From: Legionella cardiaca
GTDB lineage: Bacteria; Pseudomonadota; Gammaproteobacteria; Legionellales; Legionellaceae
Direction of reading: 5' to 3'
DNA: 64,000 bases
Assembly: GCF_029026145.1 (NCBI RefSeq)
Contig: NZ_CP119078.1
Coordinates: 2,045,036 to 2,109,035, forward strand
This document shows, in pieces, positions 41,590-49,900 of this stretch. A model generated the notes under the pieces. It searched no databases, was not told the origin of the DNA, and saw only the letters and a list, made by a program, of their open reading frames with translations. The translations under genes and the position numbers were made by a program. The first letter of the stretch is position 1. Each line of letters starts with the position of its first letter.

Positions 41590-42429
41590 TTAAAGGAACT
41601 GGCCATAATTTTGATAATAATAGACATTATGTTGAATAAGAAAACGCTGACACAATAATGGCGTTTGGCTAATGAGATGATGAAAATAAGCACGCGTAAA
41701 CATTTGTTGGCAAACAGGACAACTACAATTTTTATCAATGACTATTTGCTGATGAGTCATTGCATCATTATGCAAATCAATTATTTTTCCCTCGCTATAT
41801 ACCTTCCCTAACATGGCATTCTGAGCTGGTAAATCCGATTCAACATATAAAGAATTATATTTGGTCAGGACAGACCATTGAGACAAGTCAAAATTACCGC
41901 TCAAATAAATAGGTTTATCCTGATATGTCTCAATTTTTTTTTGCAAAGATTCAAATGAGGATGACAATTCATAAGACAAATACCAACCATAATTTTGCCC
42001 TGAAGCACTTGACTTCTCGTTAGGCACAATAAAGGTATTCATCAATGAAAATAGGGTGGTCGATAATGCTAAATCAATATCTGCAGGCAAAATAACCATA
42101 TCAGGCTGCAATTGATTAATTAAAGAACAAATCTCTTCTTGTGCAATCCGTAGTACGCTACCATCATAGGGCGAACGTATCGAATAAATGCCTTGCTTAT
42201 TTGGAGGTAGCGACGCATTCAACACAATCTTATTCTGCCAACCGACATAGGACTTTAAGGTCTTAAGCTCCTTAAGGAGAGAAAAGCCAGGTTTTAAAAG
42301 CAAACTTTCCAGCTGATAAGAAACGGTCGTAGTTCCTGTTTCTTGCCAATTTGCAAGTGTCAAACAACTCCCTGCTTCTGTCGTTAGCATTGGCGTATAA
42401 ATTGGCGCAGGAGCTGGTTTGTTATTCAT
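41590..42429 (-). CDS. Divergent queuine tRNA-ribosyltransferase (TGT)-like protein
   Basis: A 279-residue protein in the position of tgt between queA and yajC. It aligns by eye with TGT along its length, but the N-terminus is shortened and about 90 residues are missing compared with ~370-residue TGTs. The zinc site is kept (Cys235, Cys237, Cys240 and a His in RAYFHH), as is the HNVYYY end. The SGGFQ substrate loop is replaced (NASLPP), the FDEC segment reads LPAD, the nucleophile Asp of the MFDCVMPTR segment appears replaced (YVESDLPAQ), and the GGLAVGE loop is absent. It is probably not a normal TGT; a regulatory subunit or inactive paralogue is possible. Confidence 0.75.
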   Translation of the reverse strand: MNNKPAPAPIYTPMLTTEAGSCLTLANWQETGTTTVSYQLESLLLKPGFSLLKELKTLKSYVGWQNKIVLNASLPPNKQGIYSIRSPYDGSVLRIAQEEICSLINQLQPDMVILPADIDLALSTTLFSLMNTFIVPNEKSSASGQNYGWYLSYELSSSFESLQKKIETYQDKPIYLSGNFDLSQWSVLTKYNSLYVESDLPAQNAMLGKVYSEGKIIDLHNDAMTHQQIVIDKNCSCPVCQQMFTRAYFHHLISQTPLLCQRFLIQHNVYYYQNYGQFL

Positions 42430-42444
42430 TTTAGATTCCTCTCG

Positions 42445-43458
42445 CTACAACAATAAACTAGCATCGCCATAGCTAAAAAAGCGATATTTTTCGGCAATGG
42501 CTTCTTTATAAAGTGTCATTGCTTGTTCATGCCCAATAAAGGCCGCAACCAACATCAATAACGTGGATTCTGGCAAATGAAAATTGGTAATTAAGCCATC
42601 ACAGATTTGAAATTGGTAACCGGGGTAAATAAAAATATCCGTGTCGCGTTGACAGGGTTGTAAAATACCCTCATGAGCAGCACTTTCCAAACTTCGTAAG
42701 GCGGTGGTTCCTACAGCGATAACCCGCTTGCCTGCCGCACGTGTGCTATTGACTGCATGAGCCAATTCTTCACTAATAATAAATTGCTCTTTATGCATTT
42801 TGTGGTCTTTTATATCCTCACAGCGAACAGGTCGAAAAGTACCTGCACCAATATGTAAGGTTGAATAGGCAAGATTAACCCCTTTTGCCTTTACTTCTTG
42901 CAAAATACTTTCATCAAAATGCAAACCAGCCGTCGGAGCTGCCACAGATCCGCTATGCAAGGCATAGACTGTTTGATAGCGGTCTAAATCCATTAATTCA
43001 TCAGGACGCGTGATGTAAAGCGGCAGAGGAATATGTCCTATGTCATTGAGCATGATTTCAACATTGCCCAAAGCTCGGCAATGATATAAATCATCTTGTT
43101 TAACAATAACTTCAATAGACCAATTCTTATCAAGATTAATGATACTCCCTGCCTTAGGAGCTTTACTGGCTTTAATGTGGGCTAAAAATGAATTTTCATC
43201 CAGCAAGCGCTCAACCAAAAGCTCGACCTTGCCACCACTTTCCTTTCTCCCGTATAGACGTGCTGGAATTACCTTACTATTGTTCATAACTAATAAATCA
43301 CCAGCTTCCAGAAATTGAGCCACCCCCTTAAACTGGTGATGAATATGAGTACCGTTTTGACGATTGTAAACTAATAGCCTGGAATCGCTACGATTGGGAA
43401 GAGGATATTGCGCAATTAACTCTTGCGGTAAATCGAAGTAAAAATCTTGCTTTTTCAT
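42445..43458 (-). CDS. queA: tRNA preQ1(34) S-adenosylmethionine ribosyltransferase-isomerase
   Basis: A 337-residue QueA, full length. It transfers and isomerises the ribosyl moiety of SAM onto preQ1 in tRNA to give epoxyqueuosine. Hallmarks are FYFDLPQELIAQYPLPNRSDSRLL, GDLLVMNNSKVIPARLYG, GSVAAPTAGLHFD, LHIGAGTFRPV and ITNFHLPESTLLMLVAAF. The RBS is AAGGTGAG. It lies 15 bases from the TGT-like gene. Its presence implies a functional TGT in the cell, either the divergent neighbour or one elsewhere. Confidence 0.97.
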   Translation of the reverse strand: MKKQDFYFDLPQELIAQYPLPNRSDSRLLVYNRQNGTHIHHQFKGVAQFLEAGDLLVMNNSKVIPARLYGRKESGGKVELLVERLLDENSFLAHIKASKAPKAGSIINLDKNWSIEVIVKQDDLYHCRALGNVEIMLNDIGHIPLPLYITRPDELMDLDRYQTVYALHSGSVAAPTAGLHFDESILQEVKAKGVNLAYSTLHIGAGTFRPVRCEDIKDHKMHKEQFIISEELAHAVNSTRAAGKRVIAVGTTALRSLESAAHEGILQPCQRDTDIFIYPGYQFQICDGLITNFHLPESTLLMLVAAFIGHEQAMTLYKEAIAEKYRFFSYGDASLLL

Positions 43459-43560
43459 TTCTCACCTTACAACTAACTGCCCTATTATATACTCATTTCT
43501 ATTGAAGTATGATATCTAAGTGTAATCATTTTATGAGTGTTACTAAGATAAGGAAATGAA

Positions 43561-43869
43561 ATGTTAGTTACTTTCTACAGCGATGCCTATGAAAACATTG
43601 TCATGTTTGGCCATATAGCCCAACATTTATTAAAACTTATGGGACATAGTGGCACTGTTCCTGGTGCTATTGTTGCAGAAGAGGTGCCGCAAGCCTTGTC
43701 ACGTTTACAAGGCGGTATTGAACAAGAGAAATCGCAGCAGCATCCCGCGCAAAAAATACGAAACAGCGACGATGATGAACCAGAAGTCAGTTTAGCTCAT
43801 CGAGCCCTACCATTAATTAATATGCTCAAAGCAGCAAGCAAACAGCAATGTAATGTAATGTGGAAATAA
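43561..43869 (+). CDS. DUF1840 family protein
   Basis: A 102-residue protein matching the small DUF1840 family (LVTFYSDAYENIVMFGHIAQHLLKLMG, then VPQALSRLQ and SLAHRALPLINMLKAA). Members are conserved in proteobacteria with no established function. TAAGGA lies before the ATG. It is divergent from queA and precedes yheS in the same direction. Confidence 0.85.
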   Translation: MLVTFYSDAYENIVMFGHIAQHLLKLMGHSGTVPGAIVAEEVPQALSRLQGGIEQEKSQQHPAQKIRNSDDDEPEVSLAHRALPLINMLKAASKQQCNVMWK

Positions 43870-43980
43870 GTTAGCTACTGTAAAGCCTTCACTATTCCGA
43901 ATACCGCGAAGGATCTTCTGGATACTTCGCCCTACTATCATGATACTATACTATCATTTTGATTATTTGTTGTTAGTGTC

Positions 43981-45828
43981 ATGTTAACTTTGCGTCAAAT
44001 TACTCTTTCTCGTGGCAATAAAATCCTTTTGGAAAATGCAAGTGTAACCTTGCATGAAAAGCAGAAAATTGGTCTAGTCGGTCATAACGGCTGTGGTAAA
44101 TCAAGTTTATTTGCCCTGATTTTGGGAGATTTACAAACCGATACAGGTGATTGTCTTATCAATCCCCAATTGCGGATTAGTCACCTATCCCAGCAATTGC
44201 CTGATAGCGATGAGCCCGCACTTGATTTTGTGCTTGCAGGAGATTCTGACTATTTAGACTTGCAAAAGCGTTTGGCTTCTGCTGAAAAGAAGGAAGATCA
44301 TGCTGAGGTTCTTCTTTGCCATGAACTTCTAACGCAAACAGCAGGATATAGCAAACCAGCCAAAGCGGCATCTATCATGGCAGGCCTTGGATTTAAAGCA
44401 GAAGAACAAAAAAGAGCAGTGAATAGTTTTTCTGGGGGCTGGCGCATGAGATTAAGTCTCGCGCGTTGCCTGATGAAACCTGCCGATTTATTGTTACTGG
44501 ATGAGCCAACCAACCACCTTGATATGGAAGCCATTTTCTGGCTTGAAAAATGGTTGAAGCAATGCCCAAGTAGTATTCTACTTATTTCTCACGATCGGGA
44601 ATTTTTAGATGCATTTGTCACGCATATTCTGCATATTGAACAACAAACAATGAATTTGTACAGCGGCGATTATAGCCGCTTTGAGCAAACAAGAGCACAG
44701 CAACTTGCTTTGCAACAAATGACTTATGAGAAACAACAGCAAAAAATTAGTCATATGATGGATTATGTTAATCGCTTTCGTGCCAAAGCTTCAAAAGCCA
44801 AGCAGGCACAAAGTCGACTTAATGCAATTGCCAAAATGGATATTGTTGCTCAGGCCCAGATTGATTCTCCTTTTTCTTTTAATTTTTATCCATGTCCACG
44901 CGCAGGTAATCCCTTAATTTATTGTGAACATGTCGTGGCTGGCTATGATAGCAATACGGCAATATTGAAAAAGATTAACTTAGTTCTTAATCCCGGCGAT
45001 CGCATTGCGTTGCTTGGACCAAATGGCGAAGGAAAATCAACACTTATTAAAACGCTGACAGGTTCTCTTCCTCCTATATCAGGCACGATTCATCGCTCCC
45101 CTCACTTACAGATTGGCTATTATGCGCAACACCAATTGGATGAGTTAGATAATAATTTAAGCCCTGTTGCGACTATTCAAGCCTTATCCCCGGATGCAAG
45201 AGAACAAACTATCCGTGATTATTTAGGTGGTTTTAATTTTATTGGTGACATGGCAATGAAGCCTATTCATCATTTTTCGGGCGGTGAAAAAGCAAGACTA
45301 GCTTTAGCAAAACTTGTTTGGTTGAAGCCAAATTTGTTACTTCTTGATGAACCGACAAACCATCTCGATTTAGGTATGCGCGCTGCAATAGAAATTGCCT
45401 TGCAAAGTTATGAAGGTGCCTTGATCTTAATTTCTCATGATCGTCATTTATTACGCACCACGGTAAATGATTTTTATCTCGTCTATCAAAAACAAGTGCA
45501 GAGTTTTAAAGGTGACCTGGATGATTATCATCAATGGCTACAAACCAGAGAATCTGGTAAAGAAACCGCCTCAGACTTAGATAATGGCAATCAATATCGC
45601 GAAAAAAAATCGTTACAAAATCGCATGAAAAAATTAGAACAAATGGTTGAGCAATTTCATGAACGCTTATCACAAGTTGAGGTTAAATTAACTGATTTAT
45701 CCCTTTACGAAGACGGCCAACGACACAATTTACAAATGTTACTCAATCAGCAAAAAAACTTGCAAAAAGAACTTATGGATGCTGAGGAGGAATGGTTAAA
45801 TGTTGTTAGCGAACTTGAGCAATTTTAA
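43981..45828 (+). CDS. yheS: ABC-F family ATPase, YheS-like
   Basis: A 615-residue soluble protein with two ABC domains and no membrane part. Domain 1 has Walker A GHNGCGKSS, signature SFSGGWRMRLSLA and Walker B LLLDEPTNHLD. Domain 2 has GPNGEGKST, HFSGGEKARLALA and LLLDEPTNHLD. The linker (about 240-305) and a C-terminal coiled coil (NRMKKLEQMVEQFHERLSQVE) fit YheS. ABC-F proteins act on ribosomes to relieve stalled or impaired translation. It appears monocistronic. Confidence 0.93.
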   Translation: MLTLRQITLSRGNKILLENASVTLHEKQKIGLVGHNGCGKSSLFALILGDLQTDTGDCLINPQLRISHLSQQLPDSDEPALDFVLAGDSDYLDLQKRLASAEKKEDHAEVLLCHELLTQTAGYSKPAKAASIMAGLGFKAEEQKRAVNSFSGGWRMRLSLARCLMKPADLLLLDEPTNHLDMEAIFWLEKWLKQCPSSILLISHDREFLDAFVTHILHIEQQTMNLYSGDYSRFEQTRAQQLALQQMTYEKQQQKISHMMDYVNRFRAKASKAKQAQSRLNAIAKMDIVAQAQIDSPFSFNFYPCPRAGNPLIYCEHVVAGYDSNTAILKKINLVLNPGDRIALLGPNGEGKSTLIKTLTGSLPPISGTIHRSPHLQIGYYAQHQLDELDNNLSPVATIQALSPDAREQTIRDYLGGFNFIGDMAMKPIHHFSGGEKARLALAKLVWLKPNLLLLDEPTNHLDLGMRAAIEIALQSYEGALILISHDRHLLRTTVNDFYLVYQKQVQSFKGDLDDYHQWLQTRESGKETASDLDNGNQYREKKSLQNRMKKLEQMVEQFHERLSQVEVKLTDLSLYEDGQRHNLQMLLNQQKNLQKELMDAEEEWLNVVSELEQF

Positions 45829-45880
45829 CTAAATTTGCATACTAGAATAAATATTAAGGACAGGGCAAAATTATACTTTT

Positions 45881-45917
45881 TAGTCATTTCTGCGCAGGCG
45901 GAAATCTATCCGGCAGG
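45881..45917. repeat. Degenerate REP-like fragment
   Basis: TAGTCATTTCTGCGCAGGCG followed by GAAATCTATCCGGCAGG resembles, in inverted orientation, the 8768-8800 and 26971 repeat copies (GTCATTCC...GCAGGCGGGATCTAT). It lies between yheS and the M13 peptidase gene. Confidence 0.4.
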
Positions 45918-46035
45918 TACGACAGACTTTTTACAGAAAGGATTACCATGTGTGAGAATGACAAAATTAATCAAACTATTACAGCTTATAATCAACTTAG
46001 ATTAATATGACCTTGCCCCTGAAAGGAGATAGTTT

Positions 46036-48060
46036 ATGCGTCTACGAAAAATTTTTACTGCATTACTCGGTTTATGGGTTCCTTTTCTAGCCACTTCGGC
46101 ATCGAATGTAAACGCGGCAGCCCTGCATATAGACTGGCTTGATAAGAAGATTAATCCAAGTGAAAATTTTTTTGCCTATGCGAATGGCACCTGGCAAAAA
46201 CAGAATCCTATTCCTCCTGAATATGAAAGTTGGGGTACTTTTTACGTTTTGCAGGATAAGCTTCAGGATGTAATCCATCAAATGCTTATTACCGCAGCTA
46301 ATAATAAAAATGCCAAACCAGGCAGCATTGAACAAAAGGTAGGCGATTTTTACTTCAGCGGGATGGATGAAGCATTAATCAACAAAGTGGGGGCAGTGCC
46401 TTTACAATCTGAATTCGCTCGAATTGAAGGCATCAGCAATTTAAATGATCTACAGGATGTAATTGCTCATTTACAAATGATAGGTGTTGATGCTCTTTTT
46501 GGTTTTGGCAGTATGCAAGACTTTAAAAACAGTCAGGAAATGATAGGTGCTGCCATACAGGGGGGGTTAGGCTTACCCGACAGGGATTATTACTTAAAAG
46601 AGGATGGAAAATTTGCCAAAATTCGTGCCGCTTATCTTAAACATTTAGCGAAAATGTTTGAGTTATTGGGTGATTCTCCTGATCAAGCTACTAAAGAAGC
46701 CAAAACTGTAATGGCAATTGAAACGACTTTGGCGAAGGCGTCCCTATCACAGACAGAATTACGTGATCCCTACGCAATTTATCACATCATGGATAGCAAA
46801 CAATTAGAAGCCACAACACCCAATTTTTCCTGGCCACGCTATCTAAAAGCCATAGGGCAAACTAATCTTAAATCCATTAATTTGGCAACACCCGATTTTT
46901 TTAAGAAAGCAAATGAGCAACTTAAGACTGTTTCTTTAGAAGATTGGAAGGTTTATCTGCGTTGGCGACTGATCGATTCCTATGCTTCTTACTTATCACA
47001 ACCGTTTGTGGACGAAGATTTCCGCATGACTGCGGCAATTGGTGGCGCTGAAAAACTATTGCCACGCTGGAAGCGTGTGGTGAATACCGAAAATGGTGCG
47101 CTGGGCTTTGCCATTGGTAAAATGTATGTTGAAAAATATTTTTCGTCTACTTCCAAACAACAAGTACTAGAAATCTTGCAGAATATCCGTACTGTTTTGC
47201 GCGAAGATTTGCAAACCTTAAACTGGATGACTCCAGAAACACGTAAAGCAGCACTAAAAAAACTAGATCTAATGGAAGAGCGTGTAGGTTACCCTGAGAA
47301 ATGGTGGGATTACTCCAGTTTGATTATTGATCGTGGGCCTTATGTGCTTAATGTAATCCGGGCTAATGAATTTTTAGTCAAACGTGACTTGGATAAAATT
47401 GGCAAACCTGTTGATAAAACAGAATGGGCAATGACTCCACAAACGATTAATGCTTATTATGATCCCTCGATGAATAATATTAATCTGCCAGCCGGTATTC
47501 TTCAGCCACCGTTCTTTGATCCTACAGCCCCCGCTGCCATTAATTATGGCGCTATTGGCTTCATTATTGGTCATGAAATTACTCATGGTTTTGATGATAA
47601 AGGGGCCTTATTTGATGGTCATGGTAATTTAAAAAATTGGTGGACGCCTGAGGATTTGAAAAAATTCCAGGCTGCGACAAATTGTATTGCTAGGCAATTT
47701 TCTCAGTACAAGGTAAATGGTGACTTAGCGGTTCAAGGCAATCTCGTTGTTGGTGAAGCAACGGCTGATTTGGGTGGACTGACGTTAGCCTTTAAAGCAT
47801 TTCAAGCTTCAAAAGATTATAAAAATGCAAAAACAATTGCAGGCTTCACTCCTGAACAGCAATTCTTTTTAGGTTCTGCTCATGTATGGGCTAGTAATAT
47901 TCGTCCGGAGAAAGCGCGACATTTAGTAACAACTGATCCTCATCCACCTATGATTTACCGTGTTAATGGTACTTTGGCCAATATGCCGCAATTTCAGCAA
48001 GCATTTGCTATCCATGAAAATAGTCCTATGGTCAATAAAAACCGTTGTATAATTTGGTAA
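46036..48060 (+). CDS. M13 family zinc metallopeptidase (PepO/neprilysin-like)
   Basis: A 674-residue exported protease. The signal peptide is MRLRKIFTALLGLWVPFLAT..., likely cleaved after about residue 28. The N-terminal M13 domain begins with LDKKINPSENFFAYANGTW. The zinc site HEITHGFDDKG has His513 and His517, with the third ligand Glu574 in GEATADLGGL. The substrate-binding NAYYDPSMNNINLPAGIL is present, and the protein ends with the conserved CxxW (CIIW). It acts on peptides in the periplasm or outside. GAAAGGAG precedes the ATG. Confidence 0.94.
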   Translation: MRLRKIFTALLGLWVPFLATSASNVNAAALHIDWLDKKINPSENFFAYANGTWQKQNPIPPEYESWGTFYVLQDKLQDVIHQMLITAANNKNAKPGSIEQKVGDFYFSGMDEALINKVGAVPLQSEFARIEGISNLNDLQDVIAHLQMIGVDALFGFGSMQDFKNSQEMIGAAIQGGLGLPDRDYYLKEDGKFAKIRAAYLKHLAKMFELLGDSPDQATKEAKTVMAIETTLAKASLSQTELRDPYAIYHIMDSKQLEATTPNFSWPRYLKAIGQTNLKSINLATPDFFKKANEQLKTVSLEDWKVYLRWRLIDSYASYLSQPFVDEDFRMTAAIGGAEKLLPRWKRVVNTENGALGFAIGKMYVEKYFSSTSKQQVLEILQNIRTVLREDLQTLNWMTPETRKAALKKLDLMEERVGYPEKWWDYSSLIIDRGPYVLNVIRANEFLVKRDLDKIGKPVDKTEWAMTPQTINAYYDPSMNNINLPAGILQPPFFDPTAPAAINYGAIGFIIGHEITHGFDDKGALFDGHGNLKNWWTPEDLKKFQAATNCIARQFSQYKVNGDLAVQGNLVVGEATADLGGLTLAFKAFQASKDYKNAKTIAGFTPEQQFFLGSAHVWASNIRPEKARHLVTTDPHPPMIYRVNGTLANMPQFQQAFAIHENSPMVNKNRCIIW

Positions 48061-48077
48061 ACTATCTGATTCTACCT

Positions 48078-48113
48078 CCATTAAGGTTGAATGTTTCCAT
48101 TCAATCTTAATGG
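48078..48113 (+). terminator. Long perfect hairpin after the M13 peptidase gene
   Basis: CCATTAAGGTTGAATG and CATTCAATCTTAATGG form a 16-bp stem (one G-T pair) around a 4-base loop, 17 bases after the stop codon. No T-run follows, so it may end transcription with help or stabilise the mRNA. Confidence 0.6.
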
Positions 48114-48275
48114 CTGACTAGTTTATGTACTTCTCTTTTGCCGCTCAATCTCCAGAGTTAAAAAAATTTTCACCCTAATTTAAGGGCGAGTCTCTTAACC
48201 TGATGATATTGTGTAATTCACCCATGCATAGACCTCAATCCTTCCTATAATCCTGATTAATTTTTAATCATAAAG

Positions 48276-48632
48276 ATGATTTTTATTATTTTTCGCTTAG
48301 AACATAACATAACAAACATCATTCATTACCATACTCCTCTGTGGGCACAAATAGAGCCAGAGAGTACTCTTTCCGCTAATCGCGATAAAAATAATGCAGC
48401 AGCTGCCTTGATTAGCCTCTCTACTCAGCCAAATCAGGGAAAGAATTAATCAGTCTTCTATGTACTAAAAAACGACAAAACGAAGATTCAGAATTGTCTT
48501 TTGGATTTGCTGAATACTGCCGCACCAACCATTTTGGCGGATTTGCTAAGCCTACGAAAAAGGAATTATGGTGATTTTGAAGACCGTAGTGACGTGAACA
48601 TTGATGAGTTTAGGAATGATGCAACTTATTAG
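48276..48632 (+). pseudogene. Possible decayed coding stretch
   Basis: Two abutting frames look coding-like: 48276-48449 (57 residues from an ATG, with IEPESTLSANRDKNNAAAA and LISLSTQPNQGKN) and 48450-48632 (60 codons without a start, with CLLDLLNTAAPTILADLLSL). Neither has an RBS. They may be the remains of one lost gene. I recognise no family, and the region from 48114 to 48786 otherwise holds nothing I can support. Confidence 0.25.
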
Positions 48633-48786
48633 TTTGCGCAAGCTAGAGGGCAGTATAAATTCCTTAGAGCAATTTGTAACTGTTTTAAGTGTTACCGGTT
48701 ATTTCTAAAAAACCGGTTTGCACTATCGGAGGCCATGTGTTTTACAAATTCTCGTTAGAAATTTCAACTTAGGAGTTCCTGATTAA

Positions 48787-49464
48787 TTACCAAATAAAAG
48801 GTATAAGCCGAGTTGTGACTTGTTTCTGATACTCCGTATAGCCGGGCAAATCTCGAGCGAGTATTTTTTCCTCATTTAGGATGCGGGCTACCAGGATTAC
48901 CAGGAAAATGGGAGCCAAAAGCAATGCCCACCATGATCCAAGCGCAAGTGGCGTACCGATCAAAAGAAAGATGGCACCAAAGTACATCGGGTGACGCACG
49001 AAGCTGTATAAGCCAGTCGTAATTACTTTTTGTCCTTCTTCAACCCGAATATTGGCGGCAGCATAAGTATTTACTTTCGAAACAAGATAAAAAATATAGA
49101 ATGAGAAAGCGACGAGCGCATTCCCTATAAGTGAGACATACCATGGTACTAACGACCAACCGAAACGTACATCAAGCGGCGGCAGAACTACTAGTACAAT
49201 ACACATAACAAAAAGAAAAAAGATGATGATTTTCTGAGCAGGCTCCTTTTCATAGGATATGCCTGCTTCAGTCCGACGCTTGAGAAGAGCCGGATCATGT
49301 TTTGCCAGATAGACGCTGTATAGGGCGCATACAATCATAAAAACAGCCATATAAACCCAGCCTTGCCAGTAGTTTAAAGTACCTGCGGGAACAAAAAGAA
49401 GCGCGAGCATAACAAGCATCCCTAAAACTGAGGATCGAATTAGTTGTTTATAGAGAGCGTTCAT
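48787..49464 (-). CDS. Isoprenylcysteine carboxyl methyltransferase-like membrane protein
   Basis: A 225-residue protein with about five transmembrane helices. The C-terminal ICMT/PEMT-type SAM-binding signature is seen in ITTGLYSFVRHPMYFGAIFLLIGTPLALG (RHPMY core) with EEKILARDLPGYTEYQKQV after it. Bacterial members methylate small lipophilic molecules or are of unknown activity. The ATG at 49464 is preferred over an upstream TTG at 49494. It stands alone on its strand. Confidence 0.82.
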   Translation of the reverse strand: MNALYKQLIRSSVLGMLVMLALLFVPAGTLNYWQGWVYMAVFMIVCALYSVYLAKHDPALLKRRTEAGISYEKEPAQKIIIFFLFVMCIVLVVLPPLDVRFGWSLVPWYVSLIGNALVAFSFYIFYLVSKVNTYAAANIRVEEGQKVITTGLYSFVRHPMYFGAIFLLIGTPLALGSWWALLLAPIFLVILVARILNEEKILARDLPGYTEYQKQVTTRLIPFIW

Positions 49465-49631
49465 GGCCACTTCTTTTTTTAGATTATCTTTCAAATTCCT
49501 GTCTTAATTTTATCTTATAACCGGCAGTTATCTAACACAACTATCGAAATAGCGGTTACTAAGAAAATCTAATGTGGCCAAATGGCTATAACTTTACTAT
49601 ATGTTAAATAAAATGCATTTAGGGAGTTTCT

Positions 49632-49781
49632 ATGAAACACAATGACAAGCAAAAGGATCACCCTGAGGTCACAGAGGTTAAAAATATTTGTGATATTTCG
49701 TCCGAAACAAAACATACGAAGGATATTTGTGAGAAAGTAAAAAAGCATAAAAAAAGCAGCGAAGAACCTGCAAAAAAATAA
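49632..49781 (+). CDS. Small lysine-rich hypothetical protein
   Basis: A 49-residue ORF with a strong ribosome site (AGGGAG, five bases before the ATG). The sequence is highly charged (14 Lys) and holds two similar pieces, KNICDISSETK and KDICEKVKKHK, each with one cysteine. No signal or membrane segment is present. The good RBS and even charge pattern suggest a real gene. The function is unknown. Confidence 0.5.
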   Translation: MKHNDKQKDHPEVTEVKNICDISSETKHTKDICEKVKKHKKSSEEPAKK

Positions 49782-49900
49782 AACTTAAATGACACCTAAG
49801 TGATGAAACACATTTCAAATTTTTAATTTATTGGAATTAAGAGTTATTTGCAATTCCCATTCTGTAAAAAATAGTATTTATTTTTAAATAGTTACATGAA

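Noticed and set aside
41541-41738. A 65-codon minus-strand ORF near the end of the TGT-like gene
   Set aside because: It is an alternative frame of the TGT-like coding region, which keeps the zinc-binding cysteines in the main frame.
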